A stretch of DNA of 64,000 nt from Peteryoungia ipomoeae (GTDB taxonomy: Bacteria; Pseudomonadota; Alphaproteobacteria; Rhizobiales; Rhizobiaceae). Both the position numbers and the translations under genes were made by a program. The stretch spans positions 124,001 to 188,000 of the forward strand of contig NZ_STGV01000001.1 in assembly GCF_004912165.1 (NCBI RefSeq), given 5' to 3'. Below, in pieces: positions 57,082 to 64,000 of this stretch. Under the pieces are notes generated by a model that saw only the letters and a list, made by a program, of their open reading frames with translations, made no database searches and was not told the DNA's origin. The first letter of the stretch is position 1. Each line of letters begins with the position of its first letter.

Positions 57082-57873
57082 ATGCTGGTGAGGTCAGGAA
57101 TACTGGCGGCAGCCGATGGCGACGCCGTGTCCGTACACAATGAAACCGGTGCCGGAGATGTGGTGCTCATCTGTGAGCATGCATCTAACCGCTTCCCGGT
57201 TTCGGCGCTTGACCTTGGTCTTTCGCAGGAGGTCCGAGACAGTCATGCCGCCTGGGACCCCGGTGCTCTCGCGCTCGCCATGCTTCTGTCATCGCGTCTC
57301 GATGCTGTGCTGATTCAGGCCAATTTTTCGCGGCTGCTCTACGATTGCAATCGTCCGCCGGAATCGCCAGCCGCCATGCCGGCAAAGAGCGAAGTCTACG
57401 AGATATCAGCCAATGTCGGGCTTTCGGCAGCGGAGCGATATGCTCGGATGGCAGCGTTCTACGTCCCCTTTCACGACCGCATCAGTGAGACCTTTTCCGC
57501 TCGCGTTGGTCAAGGCCGCCGTACAGTCGTGATCACAATCCACACCTTCACGCCGGTCTACTTCGGCCAGCCGCGTTCCGTGGAGATTGGGATTCTCCAT
57601 GATGCCGACAGCCGTCTGGCCGACGCGATGCTTGCCCTTGCGCCGGGGGAACCCTACCGCATCGAGCGCAACGCGCCTTACGGTCCCGATGATGGCGTGA
57701 CGCACAGCTTGCAACTGCATGCTTTGCCGGGCGGCCACCTGAACGTGATGATCGAAGTGCGCAATGATCTGGTCCGCGATGAGCCAGGGCTGGCGGCCGC
57801 CGCAGAATGTCTGGAGCGGATGGTGTCGAACGCCCTTGCGACGCTGAGTGAGGCTTCGGCCGGTGAGGCATGA
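57082..57873 (+). CDS. N-formylglutamate amidohydrolase family protein
   Basis: A 263-residue zinc amidohydrolase-like protein. VVLICEHASNRFP near residue 30 (H-x-S/A-N) and DSHAAWDPGALALA near 58 are the family motifs for metal binding; TVVITIHTFTPVYFG near 150 supplies another His. N-formylglutamate amidohydrolases cleave the amide of formylglutamate, but this subgroup lies in catabolic clusters and may act on another amide of glutamate. GGAAGA precedes the ATG. It starts the plus-strand operon with a TRAP transporter and a glutamine-synthetase-like ligase. Confidence 0.85.
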   Translation: MLVRSGILAAADGDAVSVHNETGAGDVVLICEHASNRFPVSALDLGLSQEVRDSHAAWDPGALALAMLLSSRLDAVLIQANFSRLLYDCNRPPESPAAMPAKSEVYEISANVGLSAAERYARMAAFYVPFHDRISETFSARVGQGRRTVVITIHTFTPVYFGQPRSVEIGILHDADSRLADAMLALAPGEPYRIERNAPYGPDDGVTHSLQLHALPGGHLNVMIEVRNDLVRDEPGLAAAAECLERMVSNALATLSEASAGEA

Positions 57874-57969
57874 TGGTTGAGGAAGCGAGGGATTGGATGT
57901 CGATCAGCGCGCTTGAGGCGATCGGTAGTCAGGCAGCATCTGCTGTCCGCACAGTGGTGGGATGGGTTC

Positions 57970-58479
57970 ATGCCTGAAGTCTTCACGGCCTATGTTCGTA
58001 TCGTTGACGGCTTCAACCGGCGCGTCGGCCGTATCGTCATGTATGGCATCTTCGTTTTGATGGGCATACTGCTCTATTCATCGATGTCCAAGACGATGTT
58101 CCTGCCGGCACATTGGACGCTTGAGATGGCCCAGTTCGTGATGGCGGGTTATTATCTTCTCGGCGGAGCCTATTCGCTGCAACTCGACAGCCATGTCCGC
58201 ATGGATCTGCTCTACGGTCGCTGGTCACCAAAGACAAAGGCGGTCGTGGATGTCGTGACCATCCTGATGCTCTTCGTCTACCTCTTCTTCCTCCTCTATG
58301 GCGGCGTATCGAGCACCGCTTACGCACTCCAATACAGCGAGACCAGCTACTCGTCCTGGTCGCCGTACATGGCGCCCGTGAAGATCGTGATGGTGATCGG
58401 TATTGCTCTGATGTTCCTCCAGGCGACGTCGATCCTGATCAAGGACATTGCTGTTGCGATCGGGAGGCCACTCCCATGA
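57970..58479 (+). CDS. TRAP transporter small permease (DctQ type)
   Basis: A 169-residue membrane protein with four hydrophobic helices. The family pattern is seen in WTLEMAQFVMAGYYLLGGAY, followed by HVRMDLLYGRWS, the conserved loop. It assists the large subunit in sodium-driven uptake. The ATG at 57970 gives the usual short N-terminus; its ribosome binding site (GGGATGGG) is poor. Its last codons overlap the start of the large permease by four bases. Confidence 0.87.
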   Translation: MPEVFTAYVRIVDGFNRRVGRIVMYGIFVLMGILLYSSMSKTMFLPAHWTLEMAQFVMAGYYLLGGAYSLQLDSHVRMDLLYGRWSPKTKAVVDVVTILMLFVYLFFLLYGGVSSTAYALQYSETSYSSWSPYMAPVKIVMVIGIALMFLQATSILIKDIAVAIGRPLP

Positions 58480-59825
58480 GCGAGTTCCTAAGCTATGAAA
58501 TGATCGCGCTCCTGATGTTTTCATCGATGATGTTGTCGATGCTGACTGGGCAGCGTGTCTTCGCCACGATCGGTTTCGTCGGTGTCGTTTCCGCTGCTGT
58601 TCTCTGGGGCAATGGCGGCTTCGAAATGGGCTTTTCGGCCGGCATGAAGCTCATGAAGTGGTATCCGCTTTTGACGCTGCCCATGTTCATCTACATGGGC
58701 TACATGCTGTCGGAATCCGGCATTGCCGAAGATCTCTACAAAGCCTTCCATGTCTGGTTCGGTGGAATGCCGGGTGGTCTGGCCGTCGGCACCATCGGCC
58801 TGATGGTGGTGATCTCGGCGATGAACGGCCTGTCCGTTGCCGGCATGGCAATCGGCGCCTCCATTGCGCTGCCGGAGCTGCTCCGCCGCGGCTATGACAA
58901 GATCATGGTGTCTGGCGTCATCCAGGCCGGCAGCTCGCTTGGCATCCTTATCCCGCCAAGCGTGGTGCTGGTGCTCTATGGCATGATTGCGCGCCAGCCG
59001 GTCAGTCAGCTCTGGCTTGCCGGTGTATTCCCCGGCTTGCTGCTTGCAACGCTCTTTTGCCTCTACATCATCATTCGCTGCCGGCTCAATCCGGCGCTTG
59101 GCCCCGCGCTCCCCAAGGAGGAGCGCGACATGCCGATGCGTGAGAAGCTCAAGCTGTTGCGTGCGGGCATCCTGCCATTCCTCATCTTCTTCCTGATGAT
59201 GGGCCTGTTCCTGATGGGGGTCACCAGCCTGGTCGAAAGCTCGGCGATCGGTGCTCTCAGCGCGCTGTTTGCCGCCTGGTACAAGGGGCGTCTCACCAAG
59301 GCAGTGTGGAACCGGGTGCTCGAGCAGACGCTTGGCATTTCCTGCATGTTCATGTGGATCATTCTGGCGGCCCTCTGCTTCGGCGCCGTGTTCGACGGCC
59401 TGGGCGCCGTCAGGGCGATCGAGAAACTGCTGGTCAACGATATCGGCCTGACACCGTGGCAGATCCTGATCATGATGCAGTTGTCGTTCCTGGTGATGGG
59501 AGCCTTCCTCGATGACACCGCCATGCTTGTCATCGTCGCACCGCTCTACATCCCGCTGGTCGGCAAGCTCGATCTGGGCGTCGACAACGCACTCGTCTGG
59601 TACGGCGTCCTTTATACCATCACCTGCCAGATCGCCTACATGACCCCGCCCTTCGGTTATAATCTCTTCCTCATGCGTGCGATGGCACCGCCCGAAATCA
59701 GGCTTGTCGACATCTATCGATCGGTCTTCCCCTTTGTCGCCATCATGCTCCTGGGCATGGCGATCATCATGATGTTCCCGCAGATTGCCACCTGGCTTCC
59801 AAGCCAGATCTATCTGCGAGGCTGA
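58476..59825 (+). CDS. TRAP transporter large permease (DctM type)
   Basis: A 449-residue protein with about twelve hydrophobic helices, the sodium-coupled transport channel. Marks are MSMLTGQRVFATIGFVG near the start, GMPGGLAVGTIGLMVVISAM near 95-115, GSSLGILIPPSVVLVLYGMI near 150 and MTPPFGYNLFLMRAMAPPEI near the end, all typical of DctM. It begins in the ATGA overlap with the small permease. Confidence 0.93.
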   Translation: MSEFLSYEMIALLMFSSMMLSMLTGQRVFATIGFVGVVSAAVLWGNGGFEMGFSAGMKLMKWYPLLTLPMFIYMGYMLSESGIAEDLYKAFHVWFGGMPGGLAVGTIGLMVVISAMNGLSVAGMAIGASIALPELLRRGYDKIMVSGVIQAGSSLGILIPPSVVLVLYGMIARQPVSQLWLAGVFPGLLLATLFCLYIIIRCRLNPALGPALPKEERDMPMREKLKLLRAGILPFLIFFLMMGLFLMGVTSLVESSAIGALSALFAAWYKGRLTKAVWNRVLEQTLGISCMFMWIILAALCFGAVFDGLGAVRAIEKLLVNDIGLTPWQILIMMQLSFLVMGAFLDDTAMLVIVAPLYIPLVGKLDLGVDNALVWYGVLYTITCQIAYMTPPFGYNLFLMRAMAPPEIRLVDIYRSVFPFVAIMLLGMAIIMMFPQIATWLPSQIYLRG

Positions 59826-59924
59826 TTTGCAATGACGAGAGACCCGGCAAACGGGTCCGGCACCAGACCATGCGCGGGGCGGAGGGTTCCGTGGATGAAA
59901 ACGATAAAAACAGAGGGAAACAAC

Positions 59925-60965
59925 ATGACCAATAGCAGACGTTCATTTCTAAAAACGGCCGCCATGGCGACGCCCGCTGTGCTTGCAGCCCCTTATGTCA
60001 AAGCTCAGAATGCCAAGATCACCTGGCGTCTCCAGACCTATGCCGGCGCGGCGCTTGCCGAATTCGTCGTGCGTCCTGCCGTCGATGCCTTCAACAAGGC
60101 GGCAAATGGAGAGATGGAAATTCAGCTCTTCACAGCCGACCAGCTCGTTCCGACGGGCGAACTCTTCCGTGCCATGCAGGCCGGGACCATCGATGCCGTT
60201 CAGTCTGATGACGATTCGATGAACTCGCCTGTCGATATCAAGGTCTTCGGCGGCTACTTTCCGTTTGCCTCGCGTTACAGTCTCGATGTGCCGACGCTGT
60301 TCTACGAGTATGGCCTCGCCGAAATCTGGGATCAGGCCTATTCGGAAGTGGGCGTGAAGTGGCTGTCGGCCGGTGCATGGGATCCGTGCAACTTTGCCAC
60401 AAACAAGCCGATCACCAAGCTCGATGACCTCAAGGGCCTGCGCGTCTTCACCTTCCCGACGGCTGGACAGTTCCTCTCGCAGTTCGGTGTCGTGCCGGTC
60501 ACCATTCCGTTCGAAGACGTGCCGGTTGCCATGCAGACCGGTGAAATCGACGCGATCGCCTGGTCCGGTATCACCGAGGTCTTCACCTCGGGGTGGGTCG
60601 ATGTCACCAAGTATTTCCTGACCAACAACGTGTCGGGCGGCTGGTGCGGTTCGTTCTTCGCCAATGCCGATCGCTGGAACGAGGTGCCGCCACACCTCCA
60701 GACCCTTTGGCAGATGTGCATGGATTCCTCGCACTACAAGCGCCTTCACTGGTACTGGGGTGGCGAAGCCCGCCTGCGGGCCGAAGGCAAGCGTCTCGAG
60801 CTGACAAGCATTCCCGATGCCGAATGGAAGACGGTTGAAGATGCGGCCCATGTCTTCTGGGAGGAGGTTGCCAAGCAGACCGAGCGCACCGGCAAGGTGG
60901 TCGAGATCCTGAAGAAGTACAATTCCGACATGGAAAAGGCTGGCAAGCCCTATCGCTACGGCTGA
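59925..60965 (+). CDS. TRAP transporter substrate-binding protein with Tat signal
   Basis: A 346-residue periplasmic DctP-family protein. It begins MTNSRRSFLKTAAMATPAVL, a twin-arginine signal (RRSFLK), so it is likely exported folded. The mature part has the family helix and strand order; the conserved arginine that usually clamps the ligand carboxylate may be in GLRVFTFPTAGQF near residue 165. Large family members with this signal often bind organic acids with a carboxylate. The ATG at 59925 has GAGGGA upstream. It closes the transporter part of the operon. Confidence 0.88.
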   Translation: MTNSRRSFLKTAAMATPAVLAAPYVKAQNAKITWRLQTYAGAALAEFVVRPAVDAFNKAANGEMEIQLFTADQLVPTGELFRAMQAGTIDAVQSDDDSMNSPVDIKVFGGYFPFASRYSLDVPTLFYEYGLAEIWDQAYSEVGVKWLSAGAWDPCNFATNKPITKLDDLKGLRVFTFPTAGQFLSQFGVVPVTIPFEDVPVAMQTGEIDAIAWSGITEVFTSGWVDVTKYFLTNNVSGGWCGSFFANADRWNEVPPHLQTLWQMCMDSSHYKRLHWYWGGEARLRAEGKRLELTSIPDAEWKTVEDAAHVFWEEVAKQTERTGKVVEILKKYNSDMEKAGKPYRYG

Positions 60966-61054
60966 TCAGACCCGCGTCGGCGATCCGGCCCCGGTCGGGT
61001 CGCCTGCACAAAAACAAGACGGCATGAGCCAAACGCTGCCCTGGGAACACCGAC

Positions 61055-62422
61055 ATGACCACTTATACATTTGAAGATCTGAAGAAGGACGTCGCCGAAG
61101 GGCGCATCGACACGGTTCTGGCGTGTCAGGTGGACATGCAGGGCCGGCTGATGGGCAAGCGCTTTCAAGCCGAGTATTTCGTGGAGAGCGCCTGGAAGGA
61201 AACCCATAGCTGCAACTATCTGCTGGCCACGGACATGGAGATGGAAACGGTCTCTGGCTACAAAGCGACGTCATGGGAAAAGGGCTATGGCGACTATACG
61301 ATGAAGCCCGATCTTTCGACGCTTCGCCGGATACCCTGGCTCGAAGGAACGGCTCTCGTGCTCTGCGATATGCTCGACCACGCCACCCATGCCGAAGTGC
61401 CGCATTCGCCGCGCGCAATCCTGAAAAAGCAGGTTGCCCGGCTCGAAGCCATGGGCATGAAGGCCTTCATGGCGACAGAACTCGAATTCTTCCTCTTCGA
61501 CCAGACCTATGACGCGGCGCGCCTTTCCGGATACCGCGACCTGAAACCCGTCTCTGGCTACAATGAGGACTACCACATCTTCCAGACGACCAAGGAAGAG
61601 GATGTGATGCGGGCAATCCGCAAGGGCCTGCAGGGGGCCGGCATCCCGGTCGAAAATTCCAAGGGCGAGGCGTCTGCCGGCCAGGAAGAGATCAATGTCC
61701 GCTATGCCGATGCGCTTTCGATGGCCGACCGGCACGTGATCATCAAGAATGGTTGCAAGGAAATTGCCTGGTCGAAGGGCAAGGCCATCACCTTCCTGGC
61801 CAAATGGCACTACAATGCCGCAGGCTCTTCCTCGCATATCCACCAGTCGCTATGGTCTGTCGATGGCAAGACGCCGCTCTTCTTCGACGAAAACGGCAGG
61901 TATGGCATGTCCGACGTCATGCGGCACTACATGGCGGGGCTTCTGGCGTATGCCGGGGAGTTCACCTATTTCCTCGCGCCCTATATCAATTCCTACAAGC
62001 GCTTCGTCGCTGGCACATTTGCCCCGACCAAGGCGATCTGGTCGAAGGACAACCGCACGGCCGGCTACCGGCTGTGCGGTGAAGCAAGCAAGGGCATCCG
62101 CGTCGAGTGCCGCGTCGGGGGCTCGGACCTCAACCCGTATCTGGCAATGGCTGCGCTTCTTGCCGCGGGCATCGAGGGCATTGAGAAGAAGATGGAACTT
62201 GAGCCGGAGTTTTCCGGCGATGCCTATGGCGCTGAGGGCGTCCGGGAAATTCCGCGGACGCTGCGCGCCGCTGCCGAGACGCTTCGCGGTTCCGCCATGC
62301 TGCGCGCTGCCTTCGGCGATGACGTTGTTGACCACTATGTTCGCGCTGCCGAATGGGAGCAGGAGGAGTATGATCGGCGCATCACGGACTGGGAGGTGGC
62401 ACGCGGTTTCGAACGGGCGTGA
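61055..62422 (+). CDS. Glutamine synthetase-like gamma-glutamyl ligase
   Basis: A 455-residue member of the glutamine synthetase fold. Metal-binding E-x-E is in ATELEFFLFDQ near residue 142, the adenylate-site histidine in SSSHIHQSLW near 255, the ATP/glutamate-site segments in SYKRFVAGTFAP and NRTAGYR, and the final R in ECRVGGSDLNPYLAMAAL near 350. There is no adenylylation-loop tyrosine pattern like that of GlnA. Such paralogues (PuuA, IpuC, GlnA4 types) join glutamate to amines rather than to ammonia. The context of a TRAP transporter, two dehydrogenases and an amidohydrolase fits this. Confidence 0.87.
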   Translation: MTTYTFEDLKKDVAEGRIDTVLACQVDMQGRLMGKRFQAEYFVESAWKETHSCNYLLATDMEMETVSGYKATSWEKGYGDYTMKPDLSTLRRIPWLEGTALVLCDMLDHATHAEVPHSPRAILKKQVARLEAMGMKAFMATELEFFLFDQTYDAARLSGYRDLKPVSGYNEDYHIFQTTKEEDVMRAIRKGLQGAGIPVENSKGEASAGQEEINVRYADALSMADRHVIIKNGCKEIAWSKGKAITFLAKWHYNAAGSSSHIHQSLWSVDGKTPLFFDENGRYGMSDVMRHYMAGLLAYAGEFTYFLAPYINSYKRFVAGTFAPTKAIWSKDNRTAGYRLCGEASKGIRVECRVGGSDLNPYLAMAALLAAGIEGIEKKMELEPEFSGDAYGAEGVREIPRTLRAAAETLRGSAMLRAAFGDDVVDHYVRAAEWEQEEYDRRITDWEVARGFERA

Positions 62423-62525
62423 CCAAAGGCAGCGTTGAGCTGATCCTATAATTGAGTAAGGGTGGAAACAGGGATGGCGACCCATGGTCGCCGTCATCGT
62501 GACCGATGAAAACAGGAAGAAGATC

Positions 62526-63911
62526 ATGACCATGATCCAATGCATTTCGCCGATCGACGGATCGGTTTACGCCGAACGTCCGGCCATGTCGCTGGACGCG
62601 GCGACAGATGCCGTCGGGCGGGCCCGCAAGGCGCAGAAGGCCTGGGCGCGCCGGCCACTCGAAGAGCGTGTGCAGCTCGTGCTGAAGGGCGTCGCGCGGC
62701 TCAACGAGATGTCGGATGAGGTGGTGCCGGAACTCGCCCACATGATGGGTCGTCCGGTGCGCTATGGCGGGGAATACAAGGGTTTCAACGAGCGCTCCAA
62801 CTATGTCGCGGCCATTGCCGCCGACGCGCTGGCGCCGCTGGTTGTTGAGGACAGCGCGACCTTTTCCCGCCGCATCGAGCGCGAGCCGCATGGCGTGGTC
62901 TTTGTCATCGCGCCGTGGAACTATCCGTATATGACGGCGATCAACACGATCGCGCCGGCGCTGATGGCTGGCAATACAGTCGTCATCAAGCATGCCACCC
63001 AGACGCTGCTGGTCGGCGAGCGCATGGTGCGGGCCTTCGTCGAGGCGGGCGTCCCTGACGACGTCTTCATCAACCTCTTCCTCGATCACGCCACGACCTC
63101 GGCGCTGATTGCGGCCGGCAATTTCAACTTCATCAACTTCACCGGTTCGGTCGAAGGCGGTCGTTCGATCGAGCGGGCCGCTGCCGGAACCTTTGCCGGA
63201 CTCGGTCTCGAGCTGGGCGGCAAGGATCCGGGTTACGTCATGGAAGACGCGGATCTCGACGCTGCCGTCGACACGCTGATGGATGGCGCGACCTATAATT
63301 CCGGCCAGTGCTGCTGCGGCATCGAGCGCATCTATGTGCATGAAAGCCTCTACGACGCTTTCGTCGAGAAGTCGGTCGCCTGGGTGTCCAACTACAAGCT
63401 TGGCAATCCGCTCGACCAGGAAACGACGCTTGGACCGATGGCCAACAAGCGCTTTGCCAAGGTCGTGCGCGAGCAGATCGCAGACGCGGTTTCGAAGGGC
63501 GCCAAGGCGCTGGTCGATCCCAAGCTTTTTCCGGCCGATGACGGCGGCGCCTATATCATGCCGCAGGTTTTGGTGAACGTCGATCACTCCATGGCCTTCA
63601 TGAAGGACGAGACCTTTGGCCCGGCGGTCGGCATCATGAAGGTGAAGAGCGACGACGAAGCGCTCGCCCTGATGAACGACAGCCCCTACGGCCTGACCGC
63701 GTCGCTGTGGACGCAGGATCCGGAACGCGCCTCGCGCATCGGCCGCGAGATCGAGACCGGCACCGTCTTCATGAACCGGGCAGACTATCTCGATCCGGCG
63801 CTCTGCTGGACCGGCGTCAAGGAAACCGGCAAGGGCGGTTCGCTCTCCGTGCTTGGCTTCCAGAACCTGACCCGTCCGAAATCCTATCACCTCAAGAAAG
63901 TCACGAAATGA
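62526..63911 (+). CDS. Aldehyde dehydrogenase
   Basis: A 461-residue NAD(P)+-dependent aldehyde dehydrogenase. The catalytic cysteine is in YNSGQCCCGIERIYVHE near 260, the general base Glu in LGLELGGKDPGYV near 230, and the cofactor loop in FTGSVEGGRSIERAAAG; IAPWNYPYMTAINTIAPAL near 130 is the usual N-terminal core motif. The ATG at 62526 has AGGA eight bases upstream; an ATG at 62484 is possible but adds 14 unconserved residues. Its stop overlaps the next start by four bases, so an alcohol-to-aldehyde-to-acid oxidation in one operon is likely. Confidence 0.92.
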   Translation: MTMIQCISPIDGSVYAERPAMSLDAATDAVGRARKAQKAWARRPLEERVQLVLKGVARLNEMSDEVVPELAHMMGRPVRYGGEYKGFNERSNYVAAIAADALAPLVVEDSATFSRRIEREPHGVVFVIAPWNYPYMTAINTIAPALMAGNTVVIKHATQTLLVGERMVRAFVEAGVPDDVFINLFLDHATTSALIAAGNFNFINFTGSVEGGRSIERAAAGTFAGLGLELGGKDPGYVMEDADLDAAVDTLMDGATYNSGQCCCGIERIYVHESLYDAFVEKSVAWVSNYKLGNPLDQETTLGPMANKRFAKVVREQIADAVSKGAKALVDPKLFPADDGGAYIMPQVLVNVDHSMAFMKDETFGPAVGIMKVKSDDEALALMNDSPYGLTASLWTQDPERASRIGREIETGTVFMNRADYLDPALCWTGVKETGKGGSLSVLGFQNLTRPKSYHLKKVTK

Positions 63912-64000
63912 ATATCGTCGCCAACTGGAGCTATCCCACCGCCATCAAGATGGGACGTGGCCGGATCAGGGAACTGGCGGATGCCTGCAAGTCGCTCGGC
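63908..64000 (+). CDS. Iron-containing alcohol dehydrogenase, N-terminal part (cut by window end)
   Basis: Only 31 codons are present, beginning ATGAATATCGTC in the ATGA overlap with the aldehyde dehydrogenase stop. They encode MNIVANWSYPTAIKMGRGRI, then RELADACKSLG, which resembles the start of group III iron-dependent alcohol dehydrogenases (FxxPT.I.fG.G...L). With so little sequence the assignment is provisional, but it fits the operon. Confidence 0.65.
   Translation, partial: MNIVANWSYPTAIKMGRGRIRELADACKSLG

Overview
The window looks like chromosomal DNA of an alphaproteobacterium of the Rhizobiales, most likely Rhizobiaceae (Rhizobium/Agrobacterium/Sinorhizobium group). The grounds are a GC-rich sequence, alpha-type housekeeping proteins, a cyclic-glucan OpgC, a trxB-lsrB pair next to greA-lpsB as I remember it from Sinorhizobium, a GAAC-N7-GAAC LexA box and a rhizobial-style composite palindromic repeat. 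It is almost fully packed with genes: about 58 protein genes (two cut by the window ends) and one tRNA. I see no insertion sequence, prophage, plasmid function or CRISPR array. The only clear foreign-looking gene is an AT-rich FkbM methyltransferase at 8724-9680.

Layout. 1-6256: end of an aspartate aminotransferase gene, a PQQ-type aldose dehydrogenase, OpgC, ChaA, a DUF2188 protein and an ArsR-old yellow enzyme operon. 6382-12820: a probable small RNA with an anti-Shine-Dalgarno loop, lsrB, trxB, FkbM methyltransferase, Lrp, and a greA-lpsB-glycosyltransferase operon for lipopolysaccharide core. 13055-15758: a two-gene DNA-repair operon (radical SAM protein plus DUF4130-UdgX fusion) under a perfect LexA box. 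15768-19732: two drug/metabolite exporters and an autoregulated-looking ArsR-AHSA1-AHSA1 operon. 19849-32743: carB, PAP2 phosphatase, 2H phosphoesterase, a chemoreceptor, a GST, a zinc peptidase, a MATE exporter and carA. 32899-37987: yqeY, dnaG, rpoD. 38144-43479: a DUF930 protein, lysE/argP, small conserved proteins, a second DUF1476 protein and tRNA-Ile2(CAU). 43672-49834: a BP26-like SIMPL protein, an AGE-family sugar isomerase divergent from metH around a perfect 20-bp palindrome, and a repeat element.

49949-64000 is a transport and catabolism block. One arm (minus strand) is an RpiR regulator, a four-gene ABC importer, a zinc alcohol dehydrogenase and a PP2C-like phosphatase. The other arm (plus strand) is an N-formylglutamate amidohydrolase-family enzyme, a TRAP transporter, a glutamine-synthetase-like ligase, an aldehyde dehydrogenase and the start of an iron alcohol dehydrogenase. 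The second arm is consistent with a gamma-glutamylation route for an amino alcohol or amine; the substrate cannot be read from the sequence.

The most interesting signals are regulatory rather than new genes: the LexA box on the UdgX operon, the sRNA beside lsrB, terminator-like hairpins in the greA and carB leaders, a nested hairpin that can hide the MATE start site, and palindromic operators at metH and at the ArsR-AHSA1 operon. All assignments come from reading the sequence and from remembered family knowledge; no database search was run.
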